A stretch of DNA of 64,000 nucleotides from an uncultured Mycoplasmatota bacterium (GTDB taxonomy: Bacteria; Bacillota_I; Bacilli_A; RF39; UBA660): the NCBI GenBank assembly GCA_946407055.1, contig CAMJMP010000002.1, positions 14,168 to 78,167 of the forward strand, read 5' to 3'. Under the pieces are notes generated by a model that did not search any database, was not told the origin of the DNA, and saw only the letters and a program-made list of their open reading frames with translations. This document shows, piece by piece, positions 13,568 to 19,719 of this stretch. Position 1 is the first letter of the stretch, and every line of letters begins with the position of its first letter. A program made the translations under genes and the position numbers.

Positions 13568-13635
13568 CTGTATGATAGGGATTCGAACCCTTCACCTGCG
13601 ACCGCCGACCGCCGTGCACCACTACACCAAATACA
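13568..13635 (-). tRNA. tRNA, degenerate, anticodon possibly GGC (Ala)
   Basis: T-arm with loop TTCGAAT and D-stem GTGT/GCAC are clear. The acceptor TGTATTT/TCATACA has only five pairs, and the total is 68 nt. The anticodon arm is unusually GC-rich, best read as GCGG/TCGC with loop TCGGCGG (anticodon GGC), again without T33. May be a pseudo-tRNA. Confidence 0.5.
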
Positions 13636-13806
13636 CATATGTTCTGCAAAACATACGCTATTAATACTTACATCAAGTGTGTCTTGATTGCAGTCATAAC
13701 ACTAATCATGTTCATTTACTTTTCTATGCTTGAAATTAATCTAAATGAATCACTTATTTCATTGATGCAAATATGCCCTAGATTTTTTAATATATCTAAA
13801 TAAATA
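13636..13806 (-). other. Gene-free spacer
   Basis: No credible reading frame. One short hairpin (ATCAAG/CTTGAT, loop GTGTG) and AT-rich sequence leading to the structured element at 13807-13992. I see nothing else in it. Confidence 0.3.
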
Positions 13807-13992
13807 AAACTGAACTACACGATCTACTCCCTATGCGTATTAGTTTTTAATCGTCATTAAAAACACACATAGTTTCACTTGAATTTCTAACGCGAAAGAC
13901 CAATTTACCGTTAGCCAATCTTTATGACGTTCGACCATTCATCATTTCATTAGATATATTGGTCATAAACAAAATGATTAGTAGTTCAGTTT
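13807..13992 (-). ncRNA. Large stem-closed structured element (element G)
   Basis: A perfect 12-bp inverted repeat AAACTGAACTAC/GTAGTTCAGTTT encloses about 160 nt containing further helices: CTAACG/CGTTAG and a 9-bp GTTTTTAAT/ATTAAAAAC hairpin with loop GACG. It begins 6 nt after the stop of the MCL-family gene. No protein or tRNA fits. A candidate structural RNA of unknown type. Confidence 0.45.
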
Positions 13993-13998
13993 ATTATT

Positions 13999-14403
13999 TT
14001 ATTGACAAATTCCAACAATTTCAAGTGGAATTAGTTTATCAGATGCATACTCAAAATTTACACCTATTGTATCACTTATTGCTTTATAGTAAGTTGCACC
14101 TTTAGGTATTTCACATTTTACCACAACAGGAGCTTTTTGTATATCACCATTGATTTGATTAAACCAAGTATAATTATATGCTGTATGTTTAGCTTCAAAT
14201 TCATCCGCATAAGCATGAAGTCCTTTTTCTACGTTGTCATAAGCACACATTTTCTTAATAGAAAATTCAGAAGTTAGCATTTTGCCAAGTTCATATTTTT
14301 GCTCATAACAAGGACTTAACATATCTACTGTTAAGCATTTAAAGCAGATAATTCGTTCTGTTGCTAATTGTGGTTTTTGATTTACTGGTATACGTAAGCA
14401 CAT
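13999..14403 (-). CDS. Unknown protein, MCL-family paralogue B
   Basis: 134 residues, a shorter relative of the 12694-13248 product with the same order of motifs (MCL, YELGK, GLHAYA, VKCEIPKGATYYK, YASDKLIP). Its start is separated from the stop of the 41-residue gene by one nucleotide, so the two are probably coupled. The Cys residues are not arranged as a zinc finger. Confidence 0.7.
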   Translation of the reverse strand: MCLRIPVNQKPQLATERIICFKCLTVDMLSPCYEQKYELGKMLTSEFSIKKMCAYDNVEKGLHAYADEFEAKHTAYNYTWFNQINGDIQKAPVVVKCEIPKGATYYKAISDTIGVNFEYASDKLIPLEIVGICQ

Positions 14404-14404
14404 A

Positions 14405-14530
14405 TTATTTTCTCCTTCTTTTATTTGAGTTTAACAATGCTTGTCCGTATGATTTAGGATCTGATCCAAAATCACGCAAATCCGCAGCTACTAAATTATA
14501 ATACGGATTTTGATATAAAGTATAATCCAT
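14405..14530 (-). CDS. Short basic protein, 41 aa
   Basis: ATG at 14530, TAA at 14405, followed immediately by the ATG of the MCL-family gene. Ends in NKRRRK, with an acidic/aromatic N-terminus. Its fit between tRNA-Lys and the next gene supports reality. No function recognised. Confidence 0.5.
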   Translation of the reverse strand: MDYTLYQNPYYNLVAADLRDFGSDPKSYGQALLNSNKRRRK

Positions 14531-14554
14531 TTTTATTAAATTTAAAAGTTATTG

Positions 14555-14627
14555 TGCGCTCTATGGGACTCGAACCCATGCCTCTTACATTAAAAGTGTA
14601 ATACTCTACCAACTGAGTTAAGGGCGC
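14555..14627 (-). tRNA. tRNA-Lys(TTT)
   Basis: Acceptor GCGCCCT/AGAGCGC (one mismatch), D-arm ACTC/GAGT, anticodon stem TTACA/TGTAA with loop CTTTTAA, T-arm CATGG/CCCATA region with loop TTCGAGT. A second Lys(TTT), matching the heavy AAA use of these genes. Confidence 0.88.
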
Positions 14628-14636
14628 GAACCATTT

Positions 14637-14840
14637 TTAAAGCATTCGATAATCTCCTATTTCAAAGGAAACTTCGGTAGTATCCAAATCATTCCAATCT
14701 TCAATCCATTTGTGACCTTCAGTATTAGTACATTCAACTTTAAGAGAATTTTTCTCTCTGTTGATTTCTAATACTTCAAACGAGATAGGGTTTTTACACC
14801 CTATCCACGCTTGTATAAACTTAGAACCGACTTCTAACAT
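14637..14840 (-). CDS. Unknown protein, 67 aa
   Basis: ATG at 14840, one base after the TAA of the upstream 47-residue gene. A longer start would overlap that gene entirely and is rejected. Strand-rich sequence (FEVLEINREKNSLKVECTN then WIEDW) suggests a small beta domain. Unknown function. Confidence 0.6.
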   Translation of the reverse strand: MLEVGSKFIQAWIGCKNPISFEVLEINREKNSLKVECTNTEGHKWIEDWNDLDTTEVSFEIGDYRML

Positions 14841-14841
14841 A

Positions 14842-14985
14842 TTAAAAAGTTGTTTGAAGTTCTGGAACAAGAAGGTCGTAAACAAGAACAGGATCACCGA
14901 GTTCGTCCTTTTTCTGAAGTTTCTTTCTCAAAGTTCTAACCTTATTGAGTTTAGAAATCTTTGTTAATGCTTTTTGTTTGCTCAT
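14842..14985 (-). CDS. Short basic protein, 47 aa
   Basis: Highly basic N-terminal half (MSKQKALTKISKLNKVRTLR...), then a hydrophobic VLVYDLLVPEL end. Its ATG overlaps the TGA of the upstream membrane-protein gene (ATGA), and the next gene starts directly after its stop. The coupling supports a real gene. Unknown function. Confidence 0.55.
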   Translation of the reverse strand: MSKQKALTKISKLNKVRTLRKKLQKKDELGDPVLVYDLLVPELQTTF

Positions 14986-15188
14986 AGTTTTATTAATTTA
15001 TAAAGTTTATGATAACCAGAGATTCTTACGAAATCTCTGAATGTGAAGTTATTAGCAATATATGTAATTCCTATTAAAGTAAATAAGAATAATATAATTG
15101 CACAATTTCTGTGAATGACAAGGAAATCAGCAGCTGCTACCATATAAACAATAACAGCTGCTGTCAACCAGAATATGAAATGTTTCAT
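14982..15188 (-). CDS. Two-pass membrane protein, 68 aa
   Basis: Hydrophobic residues 4-25 and 29-46 predict two membrane helices, followed by a basic tail (HKLYKLIKL). Overlaps both neighbours by 4 nt, in an operon-like run of four small genes (15599 down to 14637). Function unknown. Confidence 0.65.
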   Translation of the reverse strand: MKHFIFWLTAAVIVYMVAAADFLVIHRNCAIILFLFTLIGITYIANNFTFRDFVRISGYHKLYKLIKL

Positions 15189-15484
15189 CTATAAGATTTA
15201 TAAACGTTCATTACTTGATATTCCTCATCTTTGCCTGGAAGGTCACAGATTTTGTTGTTTGAAACATTCTTTCTTAAAACCTCTAAAGCAGGAATGTTGG
15301 GAATATCTGCGGATTTTTCAAGAGCGACTACATAATCTCTGTATGAGTCGATTGCAGCTCTGTAATTAGTAAGTTGTTCTACATGAACTGATTTTGATAC
15401 AGTATTAATTCTACCAGTACCAAGACCTAGGAAAAATGCTACAACTGCTATACATATAAGAGCAAAAATATCAGATGCGTGCAT
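15185..15484 (-). CDS. Membrane-anchored protein, 99 aa
   Basis: ATG at 15484. An N-terminal helix (ALICIAVVAFFLGLGTG) is followed by a soluble helical region. Could be an inner-membrane protein with a periplasmic domain, in size reminiscent of i-spanins, but no partner o-spanin lipobox is visible, so this is only a possibility. Overlaps the upstream gene by 14 nt and the downstream gene by 4 nt. Confidence 0.6.
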   Translation of the reverse strand: MHASDIFALICIAVVAFFLGLGTGRINTVSKSVHVEQLTNYRAAIDSYRDYVVALEKSADIPNIPALEVLRKNVSNNKICDLPGKDEEYQVMNVYKSYR

Positions 15485-15599
15485 AATTTGCAAAAATTTG
15501 GTTATACTCAGACCATCTTACGACAGTCCCATTGTTTTTACAGGGAGCAGATATACCAAGTTTGGCTTCTGCTTTTTCTATGTTTGATTTTGTATACAT
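15471..15599 (-). CDS. Short protein, 42 aa
   Basis: ATG at 15599, TGA at 15471, overlapping the next start. N-terminal helix SNIEKAEAKLGISAPCKNNG, then VVRWSEYNQIFANYARI. It looks like a single small helical domain. No family recognised. Confidence 0.5.
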   Translation of the reverse strand: MYTKSNIEKAEAKLGISAPCKNNGTVVRWSEYNQIFANYARI

Positions 15600-15692
15600 A
15601 GCTTTTTTGTTTTAATAAAATTGCCGTCTATTCCGAGCTGCCAACATTTAGATACTCCTAATGATTAACCAAGTTTCGTTTATACTCCTATA

Positions 15693-15929
15693 TCACAGAG
15701 TTTTATCAGAGTCTGAAATGATGATTCCGTAGTCTTCCTTTACTTCAAACTTTGTAATTCCATTTTTTACTTCTGGGTTTGTCAAAGCTGGACAAGCGTA
15801 AAGTAAAATAGATGCAGGAATTGATTTTGTAATTACATAACGTTTGTTTAATGCTATTGTTACATAGACTTTTTTTACATCTAAAATACATTTGTTTTTA
15901 GATGCTGGGTTGTAAAATTCAATCTTCAT
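15693..15929 (-). CDS. Unknown protein, 78 aa
   Basis: Strand-rich sequence without membrane segments, signal or recognisable motif. Starts with MKIEFYNPASKNKC. Separate from the coupled run downstream by about 90 nt. Unknown function. Confidence 0.6.
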   Translation of the reverse strand: MKIEFYNPASKNKCILDVKKVYVTIALNKRYVITKSIPASILLYACPALTNPEVKNGITKFEVKEDYGIIISDSDKTL

Positions 15930-16218
15930 AGTTATATTGTTTTTAGTTAATAATCAATTAAAAACTAACTACCTATTTCACAACAGATAGTTAGTGAGCT
16001 ACACAAAAATAATTAATTTTTTATTTTATGATATTTAACAATTTCAAAGTAAACTGAGAGTTATGTGCTTTATGCTCTCAGGTCTGTCTCTTATTCATTT
16101 TGCACTGGAGATAGGGACATTATTTGTTTATAGTTATCAAATGTATTTTAACTTGTGTATATCTTTTTCACTCACGCAATTCACGTATACACATGTGAGA
16201 ATCGCCGTTTCATTTTAG
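15930..16218 (-). other. Gene-free leader with several hairpins
   Basis: No reading frame of note. Hairpins ACTAACTA/TAGTTAGT (from about 15965), CTGAGAG/CTCTCAG (about 16058) and GTGTATA/TATACAC (about 16157). It lies between the interrupted tRNA and the 78-residue gene, so it may hold a promoter or a processed leader. Confidence 0.35.
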
Positions 16219-16319
16219 GACTTCTTACGGGGTTCGAACCCATATCTTCAGCACGGATTTAATCTTTCAAAGAAGAATTAAAGGATACTGATGTTTTAGC
16301 CTTATTAAACTAAAGAAGT
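16219..16319 (-). tRNA. Interrupted tRNA, ~27-nt insert in anticodon loop
   Basis: Acceptor ACTTCTT/AAGAAGT, D-stem GTTT/AAAC, anticodon stem TCAGT/GCTGA and T-arm ATGGG/CCCGT are well paired, but the anticodon loop is 34 nt instead of 7. The loop carries an internal TTTAAT/ATTAAA hairpin flanked by direct ATCC repeats. Depending on excision, the anticodon could be CCC, TCC (Gly) or CCT (Arg), so identity is undetermined. Confidence 0.6.
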
Positions 16320-16878
16320 CAAGAATTACCTTGGTTATGCTATAAATGTTCTATTTCGCGATGCATTCAGAGCCAATTATAAATACAATAGAATAAGTTT
16401 TATCATCTAGAATACGCTAATATGCAAAGGTTACGAGATTTTATATAATCCCGTAACTTCTTTACATATAACATTCTTTACAAACTCTAGAAATTTGCAA
16501 AGGAAGTCTGCCACCAATTATAGCAATTCTATATTTGGATTTATTTGCTTATACGTTCCCGCAGTATCTTTCATAATTGTTTCACTTCTTCCCAATTATG
16601 AACCATTACGGTTAGGTTTAATTAACACTAATAATAACAACAGATTAAATGAAATTAGTTTTGGTTTAAGGCACAAAGCTATAAAAGCCTTGAATCGGTT
16701 TTGAAAGTTGTAGAACTTATTTTCAGATTAACTCAAAAATTTTATGAATTTTTAATTGCATGATAAATTTGATTTGAGTATAATTGAATATGATCTTTGA
16801 GTTATCTTACAAAAGTCCTAAATTTAAAATTTTTGTTTTGTTGGATCAACCCGAAAAACTGGGGGTGTCGAAGTGCGC
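16320..16878. other. 559-nt region without a credible gene
   Basis: No convincing gene on either strand; the longest plus-strand frame is 69 codons and has no family signal. One hairpin GTTACGAGATT/AATCCCGTAAC at 16429-16456. The region separates the left tRNA-rich block from the GC-richer genes at 17-19 kb. It may contain regulatory sequence, but no motif stands out. Confidence 0.35.
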
Positions 16879-17073
16879 TCATTTTTGTCTATCTCTAACA
16901 ATACAGTCGAGTATGTTCCATATCTTCTTATTGTTATTGAGTTTGAGCGTGAACCAACACCACTTGTGTTTGGGTAATAAGTGACGTGCAGTAAATAATA
17001 CGTGACCATCAGCTGTTTCCAGCTGACAGTCAGTATTAATTCTACCTAGCAGACACTTTAAGGTTAAGCCCAT
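16879..17073 (-). CDS. Unknown protein, 64 aa
   Basis: ATG at 17073 lies inside the last codons of the upstream gene (10-nt overlap). Sequence MGLTLKCLLGRINTDCQ... is Cys/Trp-containing with a basic C-terminus. Codon use and GC resemble the upstream gene rather than the AT-rich block, which supports its reality. Confidence 0.5.
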   Translation of the reverse strand: MGLTLKCLLGRINTDCQLETADGHVLFTARHLLPKHKWCWFTLKLNNNKKIWNILDCIVRDRQK

Positions 17074-17600
17074 GTGAACTTGTAGTTTGACATAGTCTTC
17101 ACCTTGAAGCTTGTACGGTCATTGATGTCGTCATACTGAACACCCTTGAAGTTCTCGACCTCTACCTTAACAGCACCGTGAGCACCGATAGCCTTGATAG
17201 CGTCGCCGACATTCTGATCGTCATAGTTGTGAACGAAGTCTACAACTTCACCCTCAGAATACATGTACTCGCCTGAAGGCTGACCCTCTGCAGTTGCCTT
17301 CTCACGCATACGTGTGAAGAAACTTGGGAAGAACTGAACGACAGTGTTTGCGTTGCCACGCTTTACATCTACGAGAATGAATTCCATCTTGATTGGATTG
17401 CCATCGGCGTCAAGACGAGGCTGACCATTCTGCTTGAACTCCTGTGAAATTACGCGACCAGTGAGGTCTGTAGGGAAGGTGATAATATCACCATCACGGA
17501 GTGTGTTGAGAGACGCACGAACTGTACCTGTAAATGCATCAGATGCTATCGCACCCTTTGCTACGAGCTTGTTAAGCTCACTTGCGATTGTTTTTGCCAT
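17064..17600 (-). CDS. Unknown, GC-richer, probably highly expressed protein
   Basis: 178 residues from MAKTIASELNK at 17600. An ATG at 17645 would add 15 residues of different, AT-rich composition. Contains DGDIITFPTDLTGRVISQEF and a strand-rich FILVDVKRGNANTVVQFFPSFF region that could be an OB- or SH3-like barrel. An ssDNA-binding role is conceivable but no SSB signature is visible. Preceded by a long leader with a 13-bp inverted repeat and a promoter-like motif. Confidence 0.7.
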   Translation of the reverse strand: MAKTIASELNKLVAKGAIASDAFTGTVRASLNTLRDGDIITFPTDLTGRVISQEFKQNGQPRLDADGNPIKMEFILVDVKRGNANTVVQFFPSFFTRMREKATAEGQPSGEYMYSEGEVVDFVHNYDDQNVGDAIKAIGAHGAVKVEVENFKGVQYDDINDRTSFKVKTMSNYKFTWA

Positions 17601-17775
17601 TTTTGTAAATGATTTGATTTGTTTGTTCGAGGTTTTTTTATACATGTTACTCTCATGTTATACACTATTTATTTAACGACGTTAGTGTTACGTCAAATAT
17701 TTATAGGCGCTATACATTCTAGTTATGATGATTCACAAAGTGAATCGGATTTCTGTTCAGAAATCTAAAGGCGAT

Positions 17776-17793
17776 TTACAGACTATTTATGTC
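17776..17793 (-). promoter_or_regulatory. Promoter-like motif, partial copy
   Basis: Minus-strand GGACATAAATAGTCTG matches the 5' half of the motifs at 18831-18864 and 19470-19502, but the TATAATT half is missing. Located about 180 nt upstream of the 178-residue gene. Confidence 0.3.
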
Positions 17794-17950
17794 CCATCAG
17801 ATAATAATTAATTATATCCCATAATTATCCATAAATTAAATATATCAAAGATAAAAGTGAGGTGAAAAGGAAAAAAGAAGAAAAAAGAGTGCATAAAAAA
17901 TTTTTTTGAAATTTTCCCTTAAAAAATTTTTGATATGAAAAACTTTCTTA

Positions 17951-17979
17951 CTATTATCTTACCGTAGGTAAGATAATAG
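17951..17979. repeat. 13-bp perfect inverted repeat
   Basis: CTATTATCTTACC and GGTAAGATAATAG separated by GTA. No T-run on either side, and it lies in the middle of a long intergenic region, so a protein-binding operator, replication site or leader hairpin is more likely than a terminator. Confidence 0.6.
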
Positions 17980-18035
17980 CACAGGTGACCAGAAAATTAA
18001 AAATTAAATTTGAAAAGATAGAAAATGCCGAAAAA

Positions 18036-18136
18036 TGGAGTAGAAGAAGAAACAAAAGGAAAAAATAAAGGGAGAAAAGAGAAAAGAGAAAAGAGAGAGA
18101 AAAAAGAAGAAGAAAGAAGAAAGAAAGAAAGAAATA
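18036..18136. repeat. Polypurine tract (plus strand)
   Basis: About 100 nt of almost only A and G, for example runs of GAAGAAGAAA type, with the complementary polypyrimidine on the minus strand. Could form triplex or act as an unwinding element. Not coding. Confidence 0.6.
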
Positions 18137-18160
18137 AATATATAATTCCACTTTAAGTCA

Positions 18161-18195
18161 AAAAAATAAGGGAAACCCCGTTTGGAGTTTCCCTT
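18161..18195 (-). terminator. Rho-independent terminator
   Basis: Stem AAGGGAAAC/GTTTCCCTT with a 10-nt loop followed on the minus strand by TATTTTTTT. It lies 16 nt after the stop of the 178-residue gene at 18211. Confidence 0.8.
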
Positions 18196-18210
18196 ATGGC
18201 AGGTCAACTG

Positions 18211-18747
18211 TTAGAATGTGAATTCCAACAGTTTGCCTGTTTTGACGCGACCGTAAAAGTCGTATTTGTAAGGCTTCTTACGTACGACTTTGATGGTCTT
18301 GTCTTTGCATGCCTCAAGCAATTGCTTTAAGCATGCCTCGTCAGAGATTGCACCCTCGTGCAACTGACGGCAAAGTTTGTTCAACTCTCCGTCAGGCAGA
18401 AGGTCGTTGCCTTCAGCGTCCTCGACGGAAGATAGCAACGTTTTGAGCCAAAGGGGCTCGTAGTCAACGAATGTTCCGTCTGGTTTCTGTAACTGAGTCG
18501 TAAGGACTGGGTACAGACGAACATTGTTGATAATCTCATCGTCAGTCGGTGCTGGATGAGTCTTGAGGAATTCTGCCATGTCAGAATCCTTGTAGACAAC
18601 ATCGAGACCGATGAGTTTGATTACTTGTCCGTCAAACCAAACTTTCTTAGTAAAGGTTGACTTTACTGAAAGGCATGTAGCCTTTACCTTAGAGAGCGTC
18701 TCTGCGCTCAAGCCTGCATTGTTGAGGCTTTGAAATTTTAGAGCCAT
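18211..18747 (-). CDS. Unknown, GC-richer protein, 178 aa
   Basis: Starts MALKFQSLNNAGLSAETLSKVKATC, contains a WFDGQVIKLIGLDVVYKD strand region, and ends KKPYKYDFYGRVKTGKLLEFTF. No family recognised. Monocistronic by context: it has its own promoter-like repeat about 85 nt upstream and a strong terminator downstream. Composition is markedly less AT-rich than the phage average. Confidence 0.75.
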   Translation of the reverse strand: MALKFQSLNNAGLSAETLSKVKATCLSVKSTFTKKVWFDGQVIKLIGLDVVYKDSDMAEFLKTHPAPTDDEIINNVRLYPVLTTQLQKPDGTFVDYEPLWLKTLLSSVEDAEGNDLLPDGELNKLCRQLHEGAISDEACLKQLLEACKDKTIKVVRKKPYKYDFYGRVKTGKLLEFTF

Positions 18748-18830
18748 GTGCTATAAAATTTAAAAATGAAACGATGCAGATTCCGTTAAAGAACGCAGTT
18801 CTGCAAAACTGGATGCTTAATAGCATCAAA

Positions 18831-18864
18831 TAATTATAAGTGTTTAAAATAAACTATTTATGTT
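18831..18864 (-). promoter_or_regulatory. Promoter-like repeat P2
   Basis: Minus strand AACATAAATAGTTTATTT then AAACACTTATAATTA. Nearly identical to 19470-19502, including the ACATAAATAGT and ACACTTATAATT blocks at the same spacing. Lies about 85 nt upstream of the 178-residue gene. Confidence 0.5.
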
Positions 18865-18865
18865 T

Positions 18866-18900
18866 AAAAAAATAAAAAGTGGACAGTCCAAAGACTGCCC
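18866..18900 (-). terminator. Rho-independent terminator
   Basis: Stem GGGCAGTC/GACTGTCC with a 4-nt loop and a T-rich tail on the minus strand, 10 nt after the stop of the 158-residue gene. Confidence 0.8.
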
Positions 18901-18909
18901 AATTTTTAT

Positions 18910-19386
18910 TTACTTCTTGTCGATGTCGTTATCTGCTCCGTCGATTGCGTAAGAGTTCCAAGTGTCGATAGCAGTATAGCTGTTAGCGAAACGCTTATGC
19001 GTTCCCTTAACGCAGTAAATCTTATCCTCGCGACAAGAGTTATCTGCATTAAAACGTCCGTTAAGGAAGAAGTCTTTAGCATCTTCTTCCGTCTTAAAGT
19101 AACGGACATCTTCAGTCTCGTAAGAGTACTCAACAACTCCACGAATCATATCAACTCGTTGGAAAGTGCAGACACGGTTGTTGATGTGAGCCTGTGTTGC
19201 ACATTCAGGCACAGCCAATTTGCCCTGAATGTATAAAGCAACACGAGCGATCTCATTAAGATCGTCGTCTACAGCATTCGTGATAAGTTCTTGAAGAGCA
19301 TTCTTATCAAACTCCTTAGAGTTTGGGAAGATGTTGTTAAGAACTGCAGTTGCGATTGAAGACTTGAAAGATTTAAATTTTTTCAT
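18910..19386 (-). CDS. Unknown, GC-richer protein, 158 aa
   Basis: Helical N-terminus (KSFKSSIATAVLNNIFPN...) then a strand-rich part, YFKTEEDAKDFFLNGRFNAD, and an acidic C-terminus. It is the third GC-richer gene in the 17-19.4 kb block, with the same promoter-like repeat upstream and its own terminator. Function unknown. High expression is inferred from codon composition and clean transcription signals. Confidence 0.75.
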   Translation of the reverse strand: MKKFKSFKSSIATAVLNNIFPNSKEFDKNALQELITNAVDDDLNEIARVALYIQGKLAVPECATQAHINNRVCTFQRVDMIRGVVEYSYETEDVRYFKTEEDAKDFFLNGRFNADNSCREDKIYCVKGTHKRFANSYTAIDTWNSYAIDGADNDIDKK

Positions 19387-19469
19387 TTTAATAAAAAATT
19401 AAAAGATTGAACGGTCGAGAGTCGTCACTCTCATTAATGTAAACAAACATAATCGTCATTATGTTCAAA

Positions 19470-19502
19470 CAATTATAAGTGTTTAAACAGACTATTTATG
19501 TC
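19470..19502 (-). promoter_or_regulatory. Promoter-like repeat P1
   Basis: Minus strand GGACATAAATAGTCTG then TTTAAACACTTATAATTG. Matches P2 in sequence and in distance from the start codon (about 85 nt). The TATAAT block would suit a -10 element. Whether host or phage polymerase uses it cannot be told. Confidence 0.5.
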
Positions 19503-19504
19503 CT

Positions 19505-19568
19505 AAAACGGATAAAATTTTTATTTGAACCCCACCCCACCCCTGGGGTTCGAATAAAAATCCGTTTT
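19505..19568. terminator. Large bidirectional hairpin
   Basis: Nested arms AAAACGGAT/ATCCGTTTT and TTTTATTTGAACCCC/GGGGTTCGAATAAAA around a C-rich loop. It sits just upstream of P1 and could insulate the block from the convergently read amber-rich gene's transcripts. Confidence 0.5.
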
Positions 19569-19692
19569 CCAATGCGTGACCCGGGGGGAGGGAACGCAGT
19601 GGTGCACTCACCTTTACACAAATATATAAAAAATTTTTCTATTGACTTTTTCGCACATATATTATATTTCGGAATATTTTATAAAAACAAAA

Positions 19693-19719
19693 AAGGCAGC
19701 TCTTATTTAGAGTTGCCTT
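19693..19719 (-). terminator. Rho-independent terminator overlapping a stop codon
   Basis: Stem AAGGCAACTCT/AGAGCTGCCTT (one mismatch) followed by TTTTTTGTTTTT on the minus strand. The TAA of the amber-rich gene (19703-19705) lies in the hairpin. Confidence 0.75.

Larger units (their letters stand above)
17601..18210. other. 610-nt intergenic region: inverted repeat, purine tract, terminator
   Basis: No gene. Holds the promoter-like motif at 17776-17793, a 13-bp inverted repeat (17951-17979), an almost pure purine tract on the plus strand (18036-18136) and the terminator of the upstream gene (18161-18195). Long open frames on the minus strand here are low-complexity Phe/Leu/Ser translations of the purine tract and are not genes. 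Confidence 0.6.
19387..19702. other. Intergenic region with promoter repeat and large hairpin
   Basis: No gene in 316 nt. It holds promoter-like repeat P1 (19470-19502), the large hairpin at 19505-19568, a local GC-rich patch, and the terminator of the amber-rich gene at 19693-19719. Confidence 0.5.

Noticed and set aside
13561..13580. TACAGCAA next to the tRNA at 13568-13635, resembling the shared RNA box
   Set aside because: No complementary downstream stem exists, and the TACA part belongs to the tRNA acceptor; treated as chance.
10805..16319. Group I introns in the two interrupted tRNAs
   Set aside because: Inserts of roughly 27-41 nt are far below the minimum for a group I core, and no P7-like element is visible.
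17954..18207. Open frames rich in Phe/Leu/Ser on the minus strand
   Set aside because: They are translations of the polypurine/polypyrimidine tract and have no protein-like composition.
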